Shown here piece by piece: positions 1 to 6,645 of a stretch of 8,925 nt of DNA. Positions within the stretch are counted from its first letter, which is position 1. Every line of letters begins with the position of its first letter. A program made the translations under genes and the position numbers. The notes beneath the pieces were generated by a model. That model was not told the origin of the DNA and did no database searches. It saw only the letters and a program-made list of their open reading frames with translations. The DNA lies in contig CALFGU010000167.1 in assembly GCA_937877685.1 (NCBI GenBank), forward strand, positions 1-8,925. The letters run 5' to 3'. Origin of the DNA: an uncultured Prevotella sp. Its GTDB lineage: Bacteria > Bacteroidota > Bacteroidia > Bacteroidales > Bacteroidaceae.

Positions 1-34
1 GTGACTGGAGTTCAGACGTGTGCTCTTCCGATCT
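1..34 (+). other. Illumina TruSeq read-2 adapter (contaminant)
   Basis: The first 34 bases match the Illumina TruSeq read-2 adapter end to end (begins GTGACTGGAGTTCAGACG, ends GCTCTTCCGATCT). Read on the plus strand it gives the peptide MTGVQTCALPI, a well-known sign of adapter in public assemblies. Genomic sequence starts at about base 35, where the minus-strand lipoprotein frame is still open. This is library DNA, not biology. Confidence 0.98.
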
Positions 35-1791
35 GGGAAGTAACACGTCATTTCGGGTTGGCGCAACTGGGCATACTCACCCGTGTCCCACATTCCGTTG
101 CCGTTGACATCGTCAAAGACACGTGCATAGTATTCTCCGGGTTCTACGTAGAAGAAGTCGGCACGCTGGTCTTGCAGTTTCACTTGTGCCACCGCCTTCT
201 TATCATCCTTCAACAACTGAACGACTGCCGTTTTGGGCGCATCGGGAAGTAGGAAGAAGACAGAGCCATAGTTTTCCGACGTTCCGATTGAGAAGCGGAA
301 TTTCAAATTATCCGTGTGGCGACCTGAGATACCCGTGACGGCGGCTGAGTCAATGTGTACTTCATAATCCTGACCGGGTCGCCATTCGCCCATGATTTTA
401 AATTTGCGAATGTCATAGGGGTCGGAGAGTAAGCGGAAGGGCACCTCGATGGAGGTAGTGTCTGACGTCATACGGAGTAAGTGGATGGCGGCAGTGTCGA
501 GTCGCAAGAGGGGTTCATCAAACTCGAGGGGCTGATTCTGAACGGGCGAAATCATACTGTTTCGGCGTCCGCCGATTTTGAGGAAGTTGGGGGGCATTTG
601 CGCTTCTGCTGCTTCGCCTTTCTTACGGCGCTTCTCCTGTACCTTTGCCCATTTTTCATATTCCTCTTGGCGCTCCTCGCGAATGGTTTTCATCGTCTTG
701 CGGGGCACAATCTCGAGCGTGTCGTCGTAGATGAAGTTGACGCCTGTCGAATCGTCGGTCGTTTCATAGGAATAAACGAAGCGCAGGGTGTCTTGCTCCA
801 TCAACAAGGTGTCGCGTAGCCAATATTGAATGGTGTCATTACCCTTCGTGCGATTCTCTACAAAGGCATTTGTAGCGTCGAAGTTGAGTCCCTTAATCGT
901 TGGCACGTGCTCGGAAGGGGCTGTGAAGAATGTGGTAAAGACTTCGGGCGTCTTACGTTCGGTTTTCAAGTAATGACGCGCCTGTCCGTCTTCCAGGAAT
1001 GCCAGCAAGATGATGTCATCGGGCACAAAGTGCGTGAAGGGCACGTTAAGAATGGTGTCGTAAGTGAGCGTGTCGCGCCAGAGTGTGTCTTGACGCATGT
1101 CGGGATAAGAAGAGGGCGTAATCACCTTGTCATAGAAGGCCAACATTTCGCCCTTTTGCGAAAAGTGGAAGTTATTGTCCTGGTCGTTTACGGCATAAAT
1201 GCGATAATTACCGGGAGCAACGCCCTTGATTGAGAAACGCCCCGTGGCATCCGTTCTGCCCAAGCGCTGAAATCCGCGAGTGGTGAACGCAGAATCCACC
1301 GTGTCGGCATAGAGCCCCACCAACATGCCCTTAATGGGTTCTAAGTTGGAAGCGTCAAGGATGTGACCCGAAACTTCTAACGTATCCACCTGCTCACCAG
1401 TGGAGAAATAATACGTAAATTGCCCCAAGGGGTTGCCTTCGTTATTATCCTCAATGGCATCTGAGAAGTCGATGGTGTAAGTCGTATTGGGCAGGAGCGA
1501 GTCATGGAGTTCGACACTAATCTTCTTCCCACTATACTTAATCGTAGGCGTAATGACCTGCGGGGGTGAGATAGTGACCTTCTCCGTTGGGTTTTCCACC
1601 TTAATGTTTTCGTTAAAAACGATGCGCACCTTCATTTCCTTGGCATTAGGTTGGCCCAACTTCGGACTCATCTCCACAATGTAGGGGGGATGTTCGTCAA
1701 AGGGACCACCATCTGGGCCTGCGCCGGGATTGGCACACGCTACGGCAATCAGGGAAAGAAGAAGAAGGAGTATGTAACGGGTTTGTTTCAT
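35..1791 (-). CDS. Ig-like domain lipoprotein, C-terminus cut by adapter
   Basis: An unbroken minus-strand frame of 585 codons starts at ATG 1791 and is still open at the adapter. Residues 1-18 form a lipoprotein signal with Cys19 in the context AVAC, followed by PDGG and DExPP motifs typical of Bacteroidetes Ig-like (SbsA/Big_5-type) lipoproteins. Residues about 35-132 are the Ig-like domain. Residues about 140-217 look like a carboxypeptidase-regulatory beta-sandwich (ATGRFSIKGVAPGNYRIYAV). Residues about 364-397 are strongly charged and probably helical. Near the end, DDVNGNGMWDTGE (560-572) resembles a calcium-loop Asp/Asn pattern common at the end of this family, so probably only a few tens of residues are missing. 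It should sit lipid-anchored in the envelope; its function is unknown. The start codon overlaps the murI stop (TAATG), which suggests translational coupling. Confidence 0.85.
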
Positions 1792-2609
1792 TACTGCAAC
1801 AGAATTTGTTCGCCCTTTACGGGACTATGAAGAAAGAGAGAGGCATTTTCGCTGAACTTTTCAGCACTCTCCGTGGTGAGAAACCTACAGGTGCCGCCCT
1901 TTGTGCAACGCGCGGCCATTTCGGGGTGACGGTGTAAATAGTTATCCAAACTTGCGGCCACGTATTTGCCTTGTGGCACGATGCGCACGCCTTTTGGTGC
2001 ATGCTCGTGGAGTTTCTTGAGCAAGAGGGGGTAATGTGTGCACCCCAGAATGAGGGTGTCAATCTGCGGGTCGGCAGTCATGATGGCGTTTAAGTGCTTC
2101 TGGATAAAATAGTCGGCACCAGGACCCTCGTGTTCGTTATTCTCCACCAACGGAACCCACATGGGGCAGGCTTCTCCTACTACCTGCATCTCGGGATAGA
2201 GTTTCGCGATTTCGATGTTGTAAGAGCGCGATTGGACAGTGCCTCGTGTGGCCAAAATTCCGATATGCCCTGACTGGGTTAAGTCGCCCAGGGCTTCGAC
2301 GGTGGGATGTATAATCCCGAGTACGCGTTTCTCGCTCCCCCAACGCTGAAGGTCGTTTTGCTGAATGGTGCGCAAGGCTTTCGCAGATGCCGTATTGCAG
2401 GCAAGGATTACCAGTTCACACCCCCTACTGAAGAGTTCCTCAACGGCCTGTAGCGTGTAGCGGTAAACAATCTCGAAAGAATGCGAACCATAAGGCGCAC
2501 GCGCATTATCACCCAAGTAGAGGTAATCATACTCGGGCAATCGCTCGCGAATCTGTCTCAAAATCGTCAGACCGCCATAACCTGAATCAAAAATGCCTAT
2601 GGGATGCAT
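1791..2609 (-). CDS. murI: Glutamate racemase MurI
   Basis: This cytoplasmic enzyme interconverts L- and D-glutamate by a cofactor-independent two-cysteine mechanism and supplies D-Glu for the peptidoglycan stem peptide. The 272 residues match the usual family length. The N-terminal GIFDSGYGGL (5-14) carries the conserved Asp8-Ser9. The two catalytic cysteines are visible: Cys71 in ACNTAS and Cys190 in GCTHYP. GDNARAPYG (33-41) is the conserved substrate-side loop. The ATG at 2609 lies eight residues before Asp8, as expected. murI follows the ompH-like gene on the same strand after a 181-bp repeat-filled gap, and overlaps the downstream lipoprotein start by one base. An ompH-murI order is common in Bacteroidales. 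I saw no TAnnTTTG box just upstream, so it may rely on read-through from the ompH promoter. Confidence 0.97.
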   Translation of the reverse strand: MHPIGIFDSGYGGLTILRQIRERLPEYDYLYLGDNARAPYGSHSFEIVYRYTLQAVEELFSRGCELVILACNTASAKALRTIQQNDLQRWGSEKRVLGIIHPTVEALGDLTQSGHIGILATRGTVQSRSYNIEIAKLYPEMQVVGEACPMWVPLVENNEHEGPGADYFIQKHLNAIMTADPQIDTLILGCTHYPLLLKKLHEHAPKGVRIVPQGKYVAASLDNYLHRHPEMAARCTKGGTCRFLTTESAEKFSENASLFLHSPVKGEQILLQ

Positions 2610-2622
2610 GAGAGGGAGTGGG

Positions 2623-2714
2623 TTTAGAGTACAATTTAGAGTACAGTTAACAGAGTACAGAGTACAACTAACAGAGCGATGAGTATAGTTGACAGCACAC
2701 AGAGTTTAGTTAAC
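2623..2714. repeat. Degenerate GTAC/GTTAAC repeats between ompH and murI
   Basis: About 90 bp made almost entirely of variants of two short words: AGAGTACA and AGTTAAC/ACTAAC/AGTTGAC. The clearest copies are two adjacent 12-mers, TTTAGAGTACAA (2623-2634) and TTTAGAGTACAG (2635-2646). More diverged copies follow to the GTTAAC at 2709-2714. GTAC and GTTAAC are each self-complementary, so the transcript could fold in several registers. It ends 13 bases before the murI start on the minus strand. No coding potential was recognised. Confidence 0.75.
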
Positions 2715-2749
2715 TTGCAGGAGTTATACCCCTTTTCAAGGAAAACTCA

Positions 2750-2761
2750 CTCCGCACGGAG
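2750..2761 (-). terminator. Weak hairpin after the ompH-like gene
   Basis: CTCCGCACGGAG is a short palindrome (4-5 bp stem) 30-41 bases past the ompH-like stop on the minus strand. It is followed in that direction by TGAGTTTTCC. The stem is too short and the T-run too poor for a confident terminator. It could be an attenuator that still lets murI be transcribed. Confidence 0.25.
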
Positions 2762-2763
2762 GT

Positions 2764-2791
2764 TGTATGCTGTACGCTGTACTTTGTACGC
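2764..2791. repeat. Four heptamer repeats, consensus TGTACGC
   Basis: Four consecutive 7-bp units: TGTATGC, TGTACGC, TGTACTT, TGTACGC. The last unit ends on the final base of the ompH-like stop codon (2791-2793, TAG on the minus strand). The related word AGCGTACA also occurs in the terminator stem at 3566-3603, so these may be one local repeat family. Confidence 0.75.
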
Positions 2792-3405
2792 TATTGTTGG
2801 GGTTGCAACTGTTGTTCCACCAACTTTGTTACGTCCATCACCAACGCAGGGTTAACGTAGGGCATCGCATTGGTATCTACGTTGTAAATATAGTCTAAGT
2901 TGTAGGCGCCACCTACCATCTTTATGGCATCAGCAAGACGTGCCTTGATGGGGGCAAGAATTTCGGCCTCGGCTTGCTTTAAGAGGCGCTCCGCTTCGTC
3001 ACGAAAGGCGAGACTTTTCTCCAAAGCCTCTTGCAAGTCACGCTGACGCTTGAGCATGATGCTCTGAGGAAATTCCTTTTGTCCCTGAAGATATTCTGCA
3101 AATTGGCGACGGAAAGTTGCTTCATTGTATTGCGCTTCGGCTTCATACTTAGCGCGAAGGTCCTTCAACTGTTGTTGCGCCAACTTATACTCAGTCATGT
3201 TTTCCAACACCTGAGTGTAACTCAAGTAACCATACTTTGCGGGGGTGGGAGTCACTACCTGGGGAGCAGCAGTAACTACGGGAGTTGACTGAGTCACTTC
3301 GGGGGTGGCAGAGGTTACTACGGGAGTAGTTGATTCCGCACTTTGTGCAAACATGGACACTGCCGAGAAAAGGCATACGGCAGTTGTGAGAACTATCTTC
3401 TTCAT
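2791..3405 (-). CDS. Skp/OmpH-family periplasmic chaperone
   Basis: Skp/OmpH proteins are periplasmic trimeric chaperones that hold unfolded outer-membrane proteins on the way to the BAM complex. Residues 1-20 form a clear signal peptide with likely cleavage after SMFA. Residues 21-57 are a Thr/Pro/Val-rich linker with repeated TPVVT. Residues about 58-204 form the Skp-like part: YGYLSY opens the first strand, a long Lys/Glu/Gln/Ala-rich helical hairpin (about 70-150) forms the coiled-coil tentacle, and a short C-terminal strand segment (LDYIYNVD, VNPALVMDVT) closes it. At 204 residues it is longer than usual for Bacteroidales homologues, and the extra length is the linker. It has its own promoter upstream and leads toward murI. 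No bamA or second ompH copy is present, although these commonly adjoin it in relatives. Confidence 0.85.
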   Translation of the reverse strand: MKKIVLTTAVCLFSAVSMFAQSAESTTPVVTSATPEVTQSTPVVTAAPQVVTPTPAKYGYLSYTQVLENMTEYKLAQQQLKDLRAKYEAEAQYNEATFRRQFAEYLQGQKEFPQSIMLKRQRDLQEALEKSLAFRDEAERLLKQAEAEILAPIKARLADAIKMVGGAYNLDYIYNVDTNAMPYVNPALVMDVTKLVEQQLQPQQ

Positions 3406-3447
3406 AACTTAAAATTTGATGCTCATTAGTTATTATTATCTAACTTG

Positions 3448-3478
3448 CAAAAATACTCGTTTTTCGGTGAACCACAAA
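3448..3478 (-). promoter_or_regulatory. Promoter of the ompH-like gene
   Basis: On the minus strand, TTTG (plus-strand 3475-3478) is followed after exactly 19 bases by TATTTTTG (3448-3455). This fits the Bacteroidetes primary sigma-factor consensus TTTG-N19-21-TAnnTTTG at every fixed base. Transcription should start near 3440, giving a leader of about 35 nt. Like most Bacteroidetes genes, the start codon has no obvious Shine-Dalgarno sequence. Confidence 0.8.
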
Positions 3479-3563
3479 ACTACGGGCGATGTTTGTAAGC
3501 ATTTCCCACATTACTCACCGCAACATTTTTTCATTGCTACGGGAGTCAGGGTTTTAAAAATGC

Positions 3564-3603
3564 AAAAGAGCGTACAACTCGTCGCAATGAGTTGTACGCT
3601 CTT
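3564..3603 (-). terminator. Intrinsic terminator of the dnaN-exonuclease unit
   Basis: A perfect 15-bp inverted repeat (3566-3580 with 3589-3603, arms AAGAGCGTACAACTC and its complement) encloses an 8-nt loop. On the minus strand it is followed by TTGCATTTTT, a T-rich tail, and it lies 118 bases past the exonuclease stop. The other direction (GATGTTTTCTTG) is a poorer tail, so it mainly serves the minus strand. The rest of 3406-3720, apart from this hairpin and the ompH promoter, shows nothing recognisable. Confidence 0.8.
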
Positions 3604-3720
3604 GATGTTTTCTTGTGGGGAGAAAAAACGTGATTTTACGCCCAAGGAATAGCCATAAGGAAATGATGTTCTTATGTTCTTTTGTCTAAAAACTACTGCC
3701 CCTTCCCACCCAAGCGTCAC

Positions 3721-4482
3721 TTAGCGCAAACGCAGGCGCAATTTGGTGAGCACTTGTTTTGTGTTCTGCGTAAAGTCTCCCTGCATCATCCACGCATAAA
3801 AGCCAGGGTCTTGCTGAAGCACCTCTACGACGGGACGACCTCTGTATTTCCCGAAATTAAACACCTCTTGGCGCTGTGCGTTATAGACAATGCGACCAGC
3901 AAGATCGACATTGTCATTGCGACGTGTGTAATCAGAAAGGAAGTTTACGTCGCCCGACAAATCGGGATAGCGTTCCAACTGTGAGAGCAACACTTCATAC
4001 GTAGCACGTGTGTCAGCCAGGGCACTGTGTGCGTTTTCAAGGTCCTTGTCGCAATAGAACTTGTAAGCAGCCGTAAGATTGCGTGGTTCACGCTTGAAGA
4101 AGATGCTCTGAACATCCACCAACTTGGCCTTGTTTATGTCAAAATCGACACCAGCACGCAAGAATTCTTCAACAAGAAGGGGCACGTCAAACGTGTTTGA
4201 GTTATACCCCGCAATGTCACACCCTGAGAAAATCTTTGATAACTCTGCAGCCTTTTCCTTAAAGGTGGGGCAATCCTTAACATCCTCATTCGTGATGCCA
4301 GTTACCTCAGAAGCCTCGGGAGAAATCGGAATGAGGGGATTAAAACGCAAGGTTTGCGCCTCTTCATTGCCATTGGGGTGCACCTTAATGAAACAGAGTT
4401 CCACAATGCGGTCCGTCGAAATGCTAAGTCCCGTTGACTCGATGTCGAAGAAGATAAGAGGGCGAGTGAGTTTGAGTTTCAT
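3721..4482 (-). CDS. DEDDh 3'-5' exonuclease with ExoX-like C-terminal domain
   Basis: A 253-residue DnaQ/ExoX-type exonuclease that should remove nucleotides from DNA 3' ends using two metal ions. All acidic and general-base residues are visible: Asp13 and Glu15 in FFDIESTG (Exo I), Asp99 in GYNSNTFDVPLL (Exo II), and His152 and Asp157 in HSALADTRATY (Exo III, DEDDh type). The nuclease domain covers about 8-168. The C-terminal part contains FNFGKYRGRPV (208-218), the signature of the small ExoX-like C-terminal domain. The gene lies 50 bp after dnaN with no promoter box seen between them, so the two are probably one transcript. That position suggests work with the sliding clamp in replication or repair. 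It could be called a Pol III epsilon-like protein, but it is a stand-alone exonuclease and not proven to be the proofreading subunit. Confidence 0.93.
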   Translation of the reverse strand: MKLKLTRPLIFFDIESTGLSISTDRIVELCFIKVHPNGNEEAQTLRFNPLIPISPEASEVTGITNEDVKDCPTFKEKAAELSKIFSGCDIAGYNSNTFDVPLLVEEFLRAGVDFDINKAKLVDVQSIFFKREPRNLTAAYKFYCDKDLENAHSALADTRATYEVLLSQLERYPDLSGDVNFLSDYTRRNDNVDLAGRIVYNAQRQEVFNFGKYRGRPVVEVLQQDPGFYAWMMQGDFTQNTKQVLTKLRLRLR

Positions 4483-4532
4483 GGATTTATAACTTGCCTA
4501 TAAAATGCTGTTAGTAACTACGTTCCGACTCA

Positions 4533-5657
4533 TTAGTCGTTAATCATCATGGGCATAATCATCATGAGGACGGTTTCCGTTTCCTTCTGCTCAACGGGAA
4601 GGATAAGTCCCGCACGGTTAGGACCAGCGAGTTTGAAGACCACCTCTTCCGACTCCATGTTATTGAGGATTTCAAGCAAGAAACTGCCACGGAAACCGAT
4701 GCTCATCGGACTTTGGCTGAAGTCACAGAGCAATGATTCGTCTGCCGACTTTGAGAAGTCTAACTCATGGCTAGAGATGAGCATGTTATTCGCTTCCAAC
4801 TTCAACTTTACGCAACCGCTGGCTACGTTAGAGAAGAGCAACACGCGACGCAACGCACTGATGAGCGCCACACGGTTAACCGTCACCACAATATCGTTGT
4901 TCACGGGGATAACTGCTGCATAATTCGGATAGCGTCCTTCAACGAGGCGGCAGTTCATTGTATAGGCTTCTGTGGTAAACACAGCGTTGCGCATGCTAAA
5001 CTCAATCTGCGTTTGGCCTTCTTCTTTTGCAAGGAAGCCCTTAAGCATATTTGCGGGCTTTTTAGGAAGGATGAACGAACCAATCTGACCAGCGCTTACA
5101 CCAGGATATTTCGTGCACACCATTTTCTGAGCGTCGGTTGCAACAATCGCAGTTTCGTTTTCCTGAACGTCAAAATAAAGTCCACCAATCTGAGGGCGCA
5201 ACGCATCATTGCTGGCAGCAAAAAGCGAGCGGTTAACGCCGTTGAAAAGCATCTGAGAGTCCATTGAGAACTTCACGCCCTCTTCCTTCATTGCGGGAGG
5301 GAGCGGATATTCTTCAGCAGACTGCGCTACGAAATTAAACTTACCGTTTTGGTATTCGATAGTGATGCTGAAGTTTTCCTCGTTTACATAAATGTCAACA
5401 GGTTGTTCGGGAATTTCGCGAATCGCGTCTTGAATGGTCTTAGCATTAATCAAGAAGTTTACTTCGCCCTCTGAATCAACGAGTTCAAGGGTTGAGGTAA
5501 GCGTAGTTTCGCTGTCGGCAGCCACAAGTGTGAGCTGATTATTGGCAACTTTGAACAAGATATTTTCGAGAATTGCAAGACTACTCTTGGGCACGATGAC
5601 GCGACCTATGGTTTGAAGGCGCTGAGAAAGTAAAGCGCTGGAAACAGTAAATTTCAT
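4533..5657 (-). CDS. dnaN: DNA polymerase III sliding clamp (beta subunit)
   Basis: DnaN forms the ring-shaped homodimer that tethers DNA polymerase III and many repair proteins to DNA. The 374 residues fit the family, with three clamp domains of about 120 residues each. Family features include the N-terminal MKFTVSSALLSQRLQTIGRV, the early domain I segment ILENILFKV, AADSETTL (46-53), the domain II region around IGGLYFD and ATDAQKM, and the C-terminal MPMMIND that closes the client-peptide pocket region. The start at 5657 gives the usual clamp N-terminus. The exonuclease gene follows after 50 bp; coaBC and recN, which often come next in Bacteroides, do not. A TAACTTTG box and a palindrome lie just upstream. 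Confidence 0.97.
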   Translation of the reverse strand: MKFTVSSALLSQRLQTIGRVIVPKSSLAILENILFKVANNQLTLVAADSETTLTSTLELVDSEGEVNFLINAKTIQDAIREIPEQPVDIYVNEENFSITIEYQNGKFNFVAQSAEEYPLPPAMKEEGVKFSMDSQMLFNGVNRSLFAASNDALRPQIGGLYFDVQENETAIVATDAQKMVCTKYPGVSAGQIGSFILPKKPANMLKGFLAKEEGQTQIEFSMRNAVFTTEAYTMNCRLVEGRYPNYAAVIPVNNDIVVTVNRVALISALRRVLLFSNVASGCVKLKLEANNMLISSHELDFSKSADESLLCDFSQSPMSIGFRGSFLLEILNNMESEEVVFKLAGPNRAGLILPVEQKETETVLMMIMPMMIND

Positions 5658-5684
5658 ATTTTATTTCATTTAGATTTTTCTCCA

Positions 5685-5692
5685 CAAAGTTA
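5685..5692 (-). promoter_or_regulatory. Minus-7 box of the dnaN promoter
   Basis: On the minus strand TAACTTTG matches the Bacteroidetes -7 consensus TAnnTTTG perfectly and ends 27 bases before the dnaN start codon. No TTTG occurs 19-21 bases upstream; a palindrome sits there instead (5708-5729). The promoter may therefore be weak by itself or regulated. Confidence 0.6.
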
Positions 5693-5707
5693 CGGAAAAG
5701 ATACGAC

Positions 5708-5729
5708 AATGTGCGCTATAAAGCACATT
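5708..5729. promoter_or_regulatory. Palindrome over the -33 region of the dnaN promoter
   Basis: AATGTGC (5708-5714) and GCACATT (5723-5729) form a perfect 7-bp inverted repeat with an 8-bp spacer GCTATAAA. Relative to the TAACTTTG box it lies exactly where the -33 element belongs, so a dimeric regulator bound here would compete with RNA polymerase. It could instead be a chance hairpin or a weak plus-strand terminator, since ATTTTT follows on that side. Confidence 0.4.
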
Positions 5730-5794
5730 ATTTTTACATCCGAAAAGAATAAGAACCACCTCAAAAATGTTCGACCAAAATTACCCCCTTGCGC

Positions 5795-5825
5795 TTTGCT
5801 CTGTCGAAGAATTTGGTTACTTTTG
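5795..5825 (+). promoter_or_regulatory. Promoter reading toward the DUF3127 gene
   Basis: TTTG (5795-5798), 19 bases, then TACTTTTG (5818-5825) fits the Bacteroidetes consensus at every fixed base. The predicted start near 5832 leaves a leader of about 260 nt before the ATG at 6095, which is unusually long. No second full promoter was found closer to the gene. Confidence 0.75.
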
Positions 5826-5831
5826 CATCGA

Positions 5832-6094
5832 AACAAGAATTGCCCACTTTCCGCAAAAAAGCGGAAATTTTATGGGTTATTTTGAAGCGGAAAAAGGATT
5901 TTAGTGTTACGGAAAACTGTATCACTTATTGCGCGACTAATAAGTAACTTCGTGCGCCGTAAGTTTCTCTTTGTTTCAGGGGTGATACGAACAGAGCTAA
6001 AGGGTTCAGTCATCGCATTAACAATCAAGAACTTAAATCACAAAATCCTGAACACCACATTCACCAAAAGTCGAAACAAATTTATACTTTAACT
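5832..6094 (+). other. Long 5' leader with nested inverted repeats, upstream of DUF3127
   Basis: This stretch between the predicted start of transcription and the DUF3127 ATG holds no convincing gene. Close to its start is a hairpin, TTTCCGC (5848-5854) with GCGGAAA (5861-5867), followed by TTTTAT, which could end transcription early. Further in, GTATCAC (5919-5925) can pair with GTGATAC (5982-5988), enclosing a smaller stem GCGCGA (5931-5936) with TC/GCGC (5950-5957, 2-nt bulge). A 62-codon frame (5904-6092) looks random. A regulatory leader or small RNA is possible but unproven. Confidence 0.35.
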
Positions 6095-6472
6095 ATGGAT
6101 ATTACAGGAAGAATTATCGCTGTCATGGAAAAGCGCAGCGGACAGTCACAGCGTTCAGGTAACGCATGGGCATCACAGGATTACGTTATCGAAACATTGG
6201 AACAATACCCCCGTCGTTGCGTGTTCAACGTGTTTGGTGAAGACAAAATCAACGAATACAACTTGCAGATTGGTGCAGAAGTAACCGTTTCGTTCGACAT
6301 CAACGCTCGCGAATACAATGGTCGCTGGTATAACGACATCCGTGCTTGGCGCGTAGTTCCCGCTCAGACAGCAGCACCCGTAGCTCCCGCTGCCGCTCCC
6401 GCCGCTCCTGAAGCAGTCATCCCCGCTCCCGTTGCAGCACCCGCTGCTCCTGAGGACGACCTCCCCTTCTAA
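6095..6472 (+). CDS. DUF3127 OB-fold-like protein with SSB-type acidic tip
   Basis: A 125-residue protein. Residues 1-88 match the DUF3127 family, found widely in Bacteroidetes and predicted to fold as an SSB-like OB barrel: ITGRIIAVMEKRSG opens it, YVIETLEQYPRRCVFNVFGEDK follows, and REYNGRWYNDIRAWRVV ends it, with several aromatic residues (Trp25, Tyr74, Trp78, Tyr79, Trp85) that could stack on bases. Residues 89-118 are an Ala/Pro/Val linker. The end is EDDLPF, very close to the DDDIPF tip by which SSB recruits repair and replication proteins. The layout of OB domain, flexible linker and acidic tip therefore copies SSB. The family is of unknown function; DNA binding is inferred. It is divergent from dnaN and has its own promoter and a hairpin terminator. 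Confidence 0.85.
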   Translation: MDITGRIIAVMEKRSGQSQRSGNAWASQDYVIETLEQYPRRCVFNVFGEDKINEYNLQIGAEVTVSFDINAREYNGRWYNDIRAWRVVPAQTAAPVAPAAAPAAPEAVIPAPVAAPAAPEDDLPF

Positions 6473-6481
6473 AACAAACCG

Positions 6482-6524
6482 ACATCGGGCTGTATCTTGA
6501 TTCCTTCTTGATACAGCCCGATGT
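6482..6524 (+). terminator. Hairpin terminator after the DUF3127 gene
   Basis: A perfect 15-bp inverted repeat (ACATCGGGCTGTATC at 6482-6496 with its complement at 6510-6524) with a 13-nt loop begins 10 bases after the DUF3127 stop. No T-run follows on the plus strand; the T-rich side (GGTTTGTTTT) is on the minus strand. It is still the likely transcript end or a 3' protective hairpin. Confidence 0.65.
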
Positions 6525-6542
6525 TGATAATGCCCATCCCCC

Positions 6543-6632
6543 TTATAGCAACTATAAATACTATAGGTTCTATAAATACTATAGCAACTATAATCCCTAT
6601 AGTCACTATAATTACTATAGAAACTATTATCC
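6543..6632. repeat. Five tandem 18-bp repeats, consensus CTATAGNAACTATAATNA
   Basis: Five consecutive units of exactly 18 bp start at 6543, 6561, 6579, 6597 and 6615. Each has CTATAG (TTATAG in the first unit) followed three bases later by CTATAA or CTATTA, so each unit is itself partly palindromic with a 9-bp sub-period. Since 18 is a multiple of three, all frames stay open through it and give spurious isoleucine-rich peptides on both strands. The array ends 13 bp before the comF start and fills nearly the whole gap, so any comF promoter lies in or before it. No TAnnTTTG box is visible there. Confidence 0.9.
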
Positions 6633-6645
6633 TCTCCTTTAAAGC

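Noticed and set aside
1..252. Plus-strand open frame beginning MTGVQTCALPI
   Set aside because: It starts in adapter DNA and is antisense to the lipoprotein gene, whose minus-strand frame is continuous and recognisable.
826..1233. Long frames antisense to the lipoprotein gene
   Set aside because: They are shadows of the coding strand with no recognisable family; the same holds for antisense frames within dnaN, comF and the exonuclease gene.
3560..3652. Short frame that looks like a lipoprotein start (MFSCGEKK)
   Set aside because: It runs through both arms of the terminator hairpin and ends after about 30 residues; the likeness comes from chance translation of the stem.
5904..6092. 62-residue frame in the DUF3127 leader
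   Set aside because: It has no recognisable domain or plausible composition, and the region folds as RNA leader; no support beyond being open.
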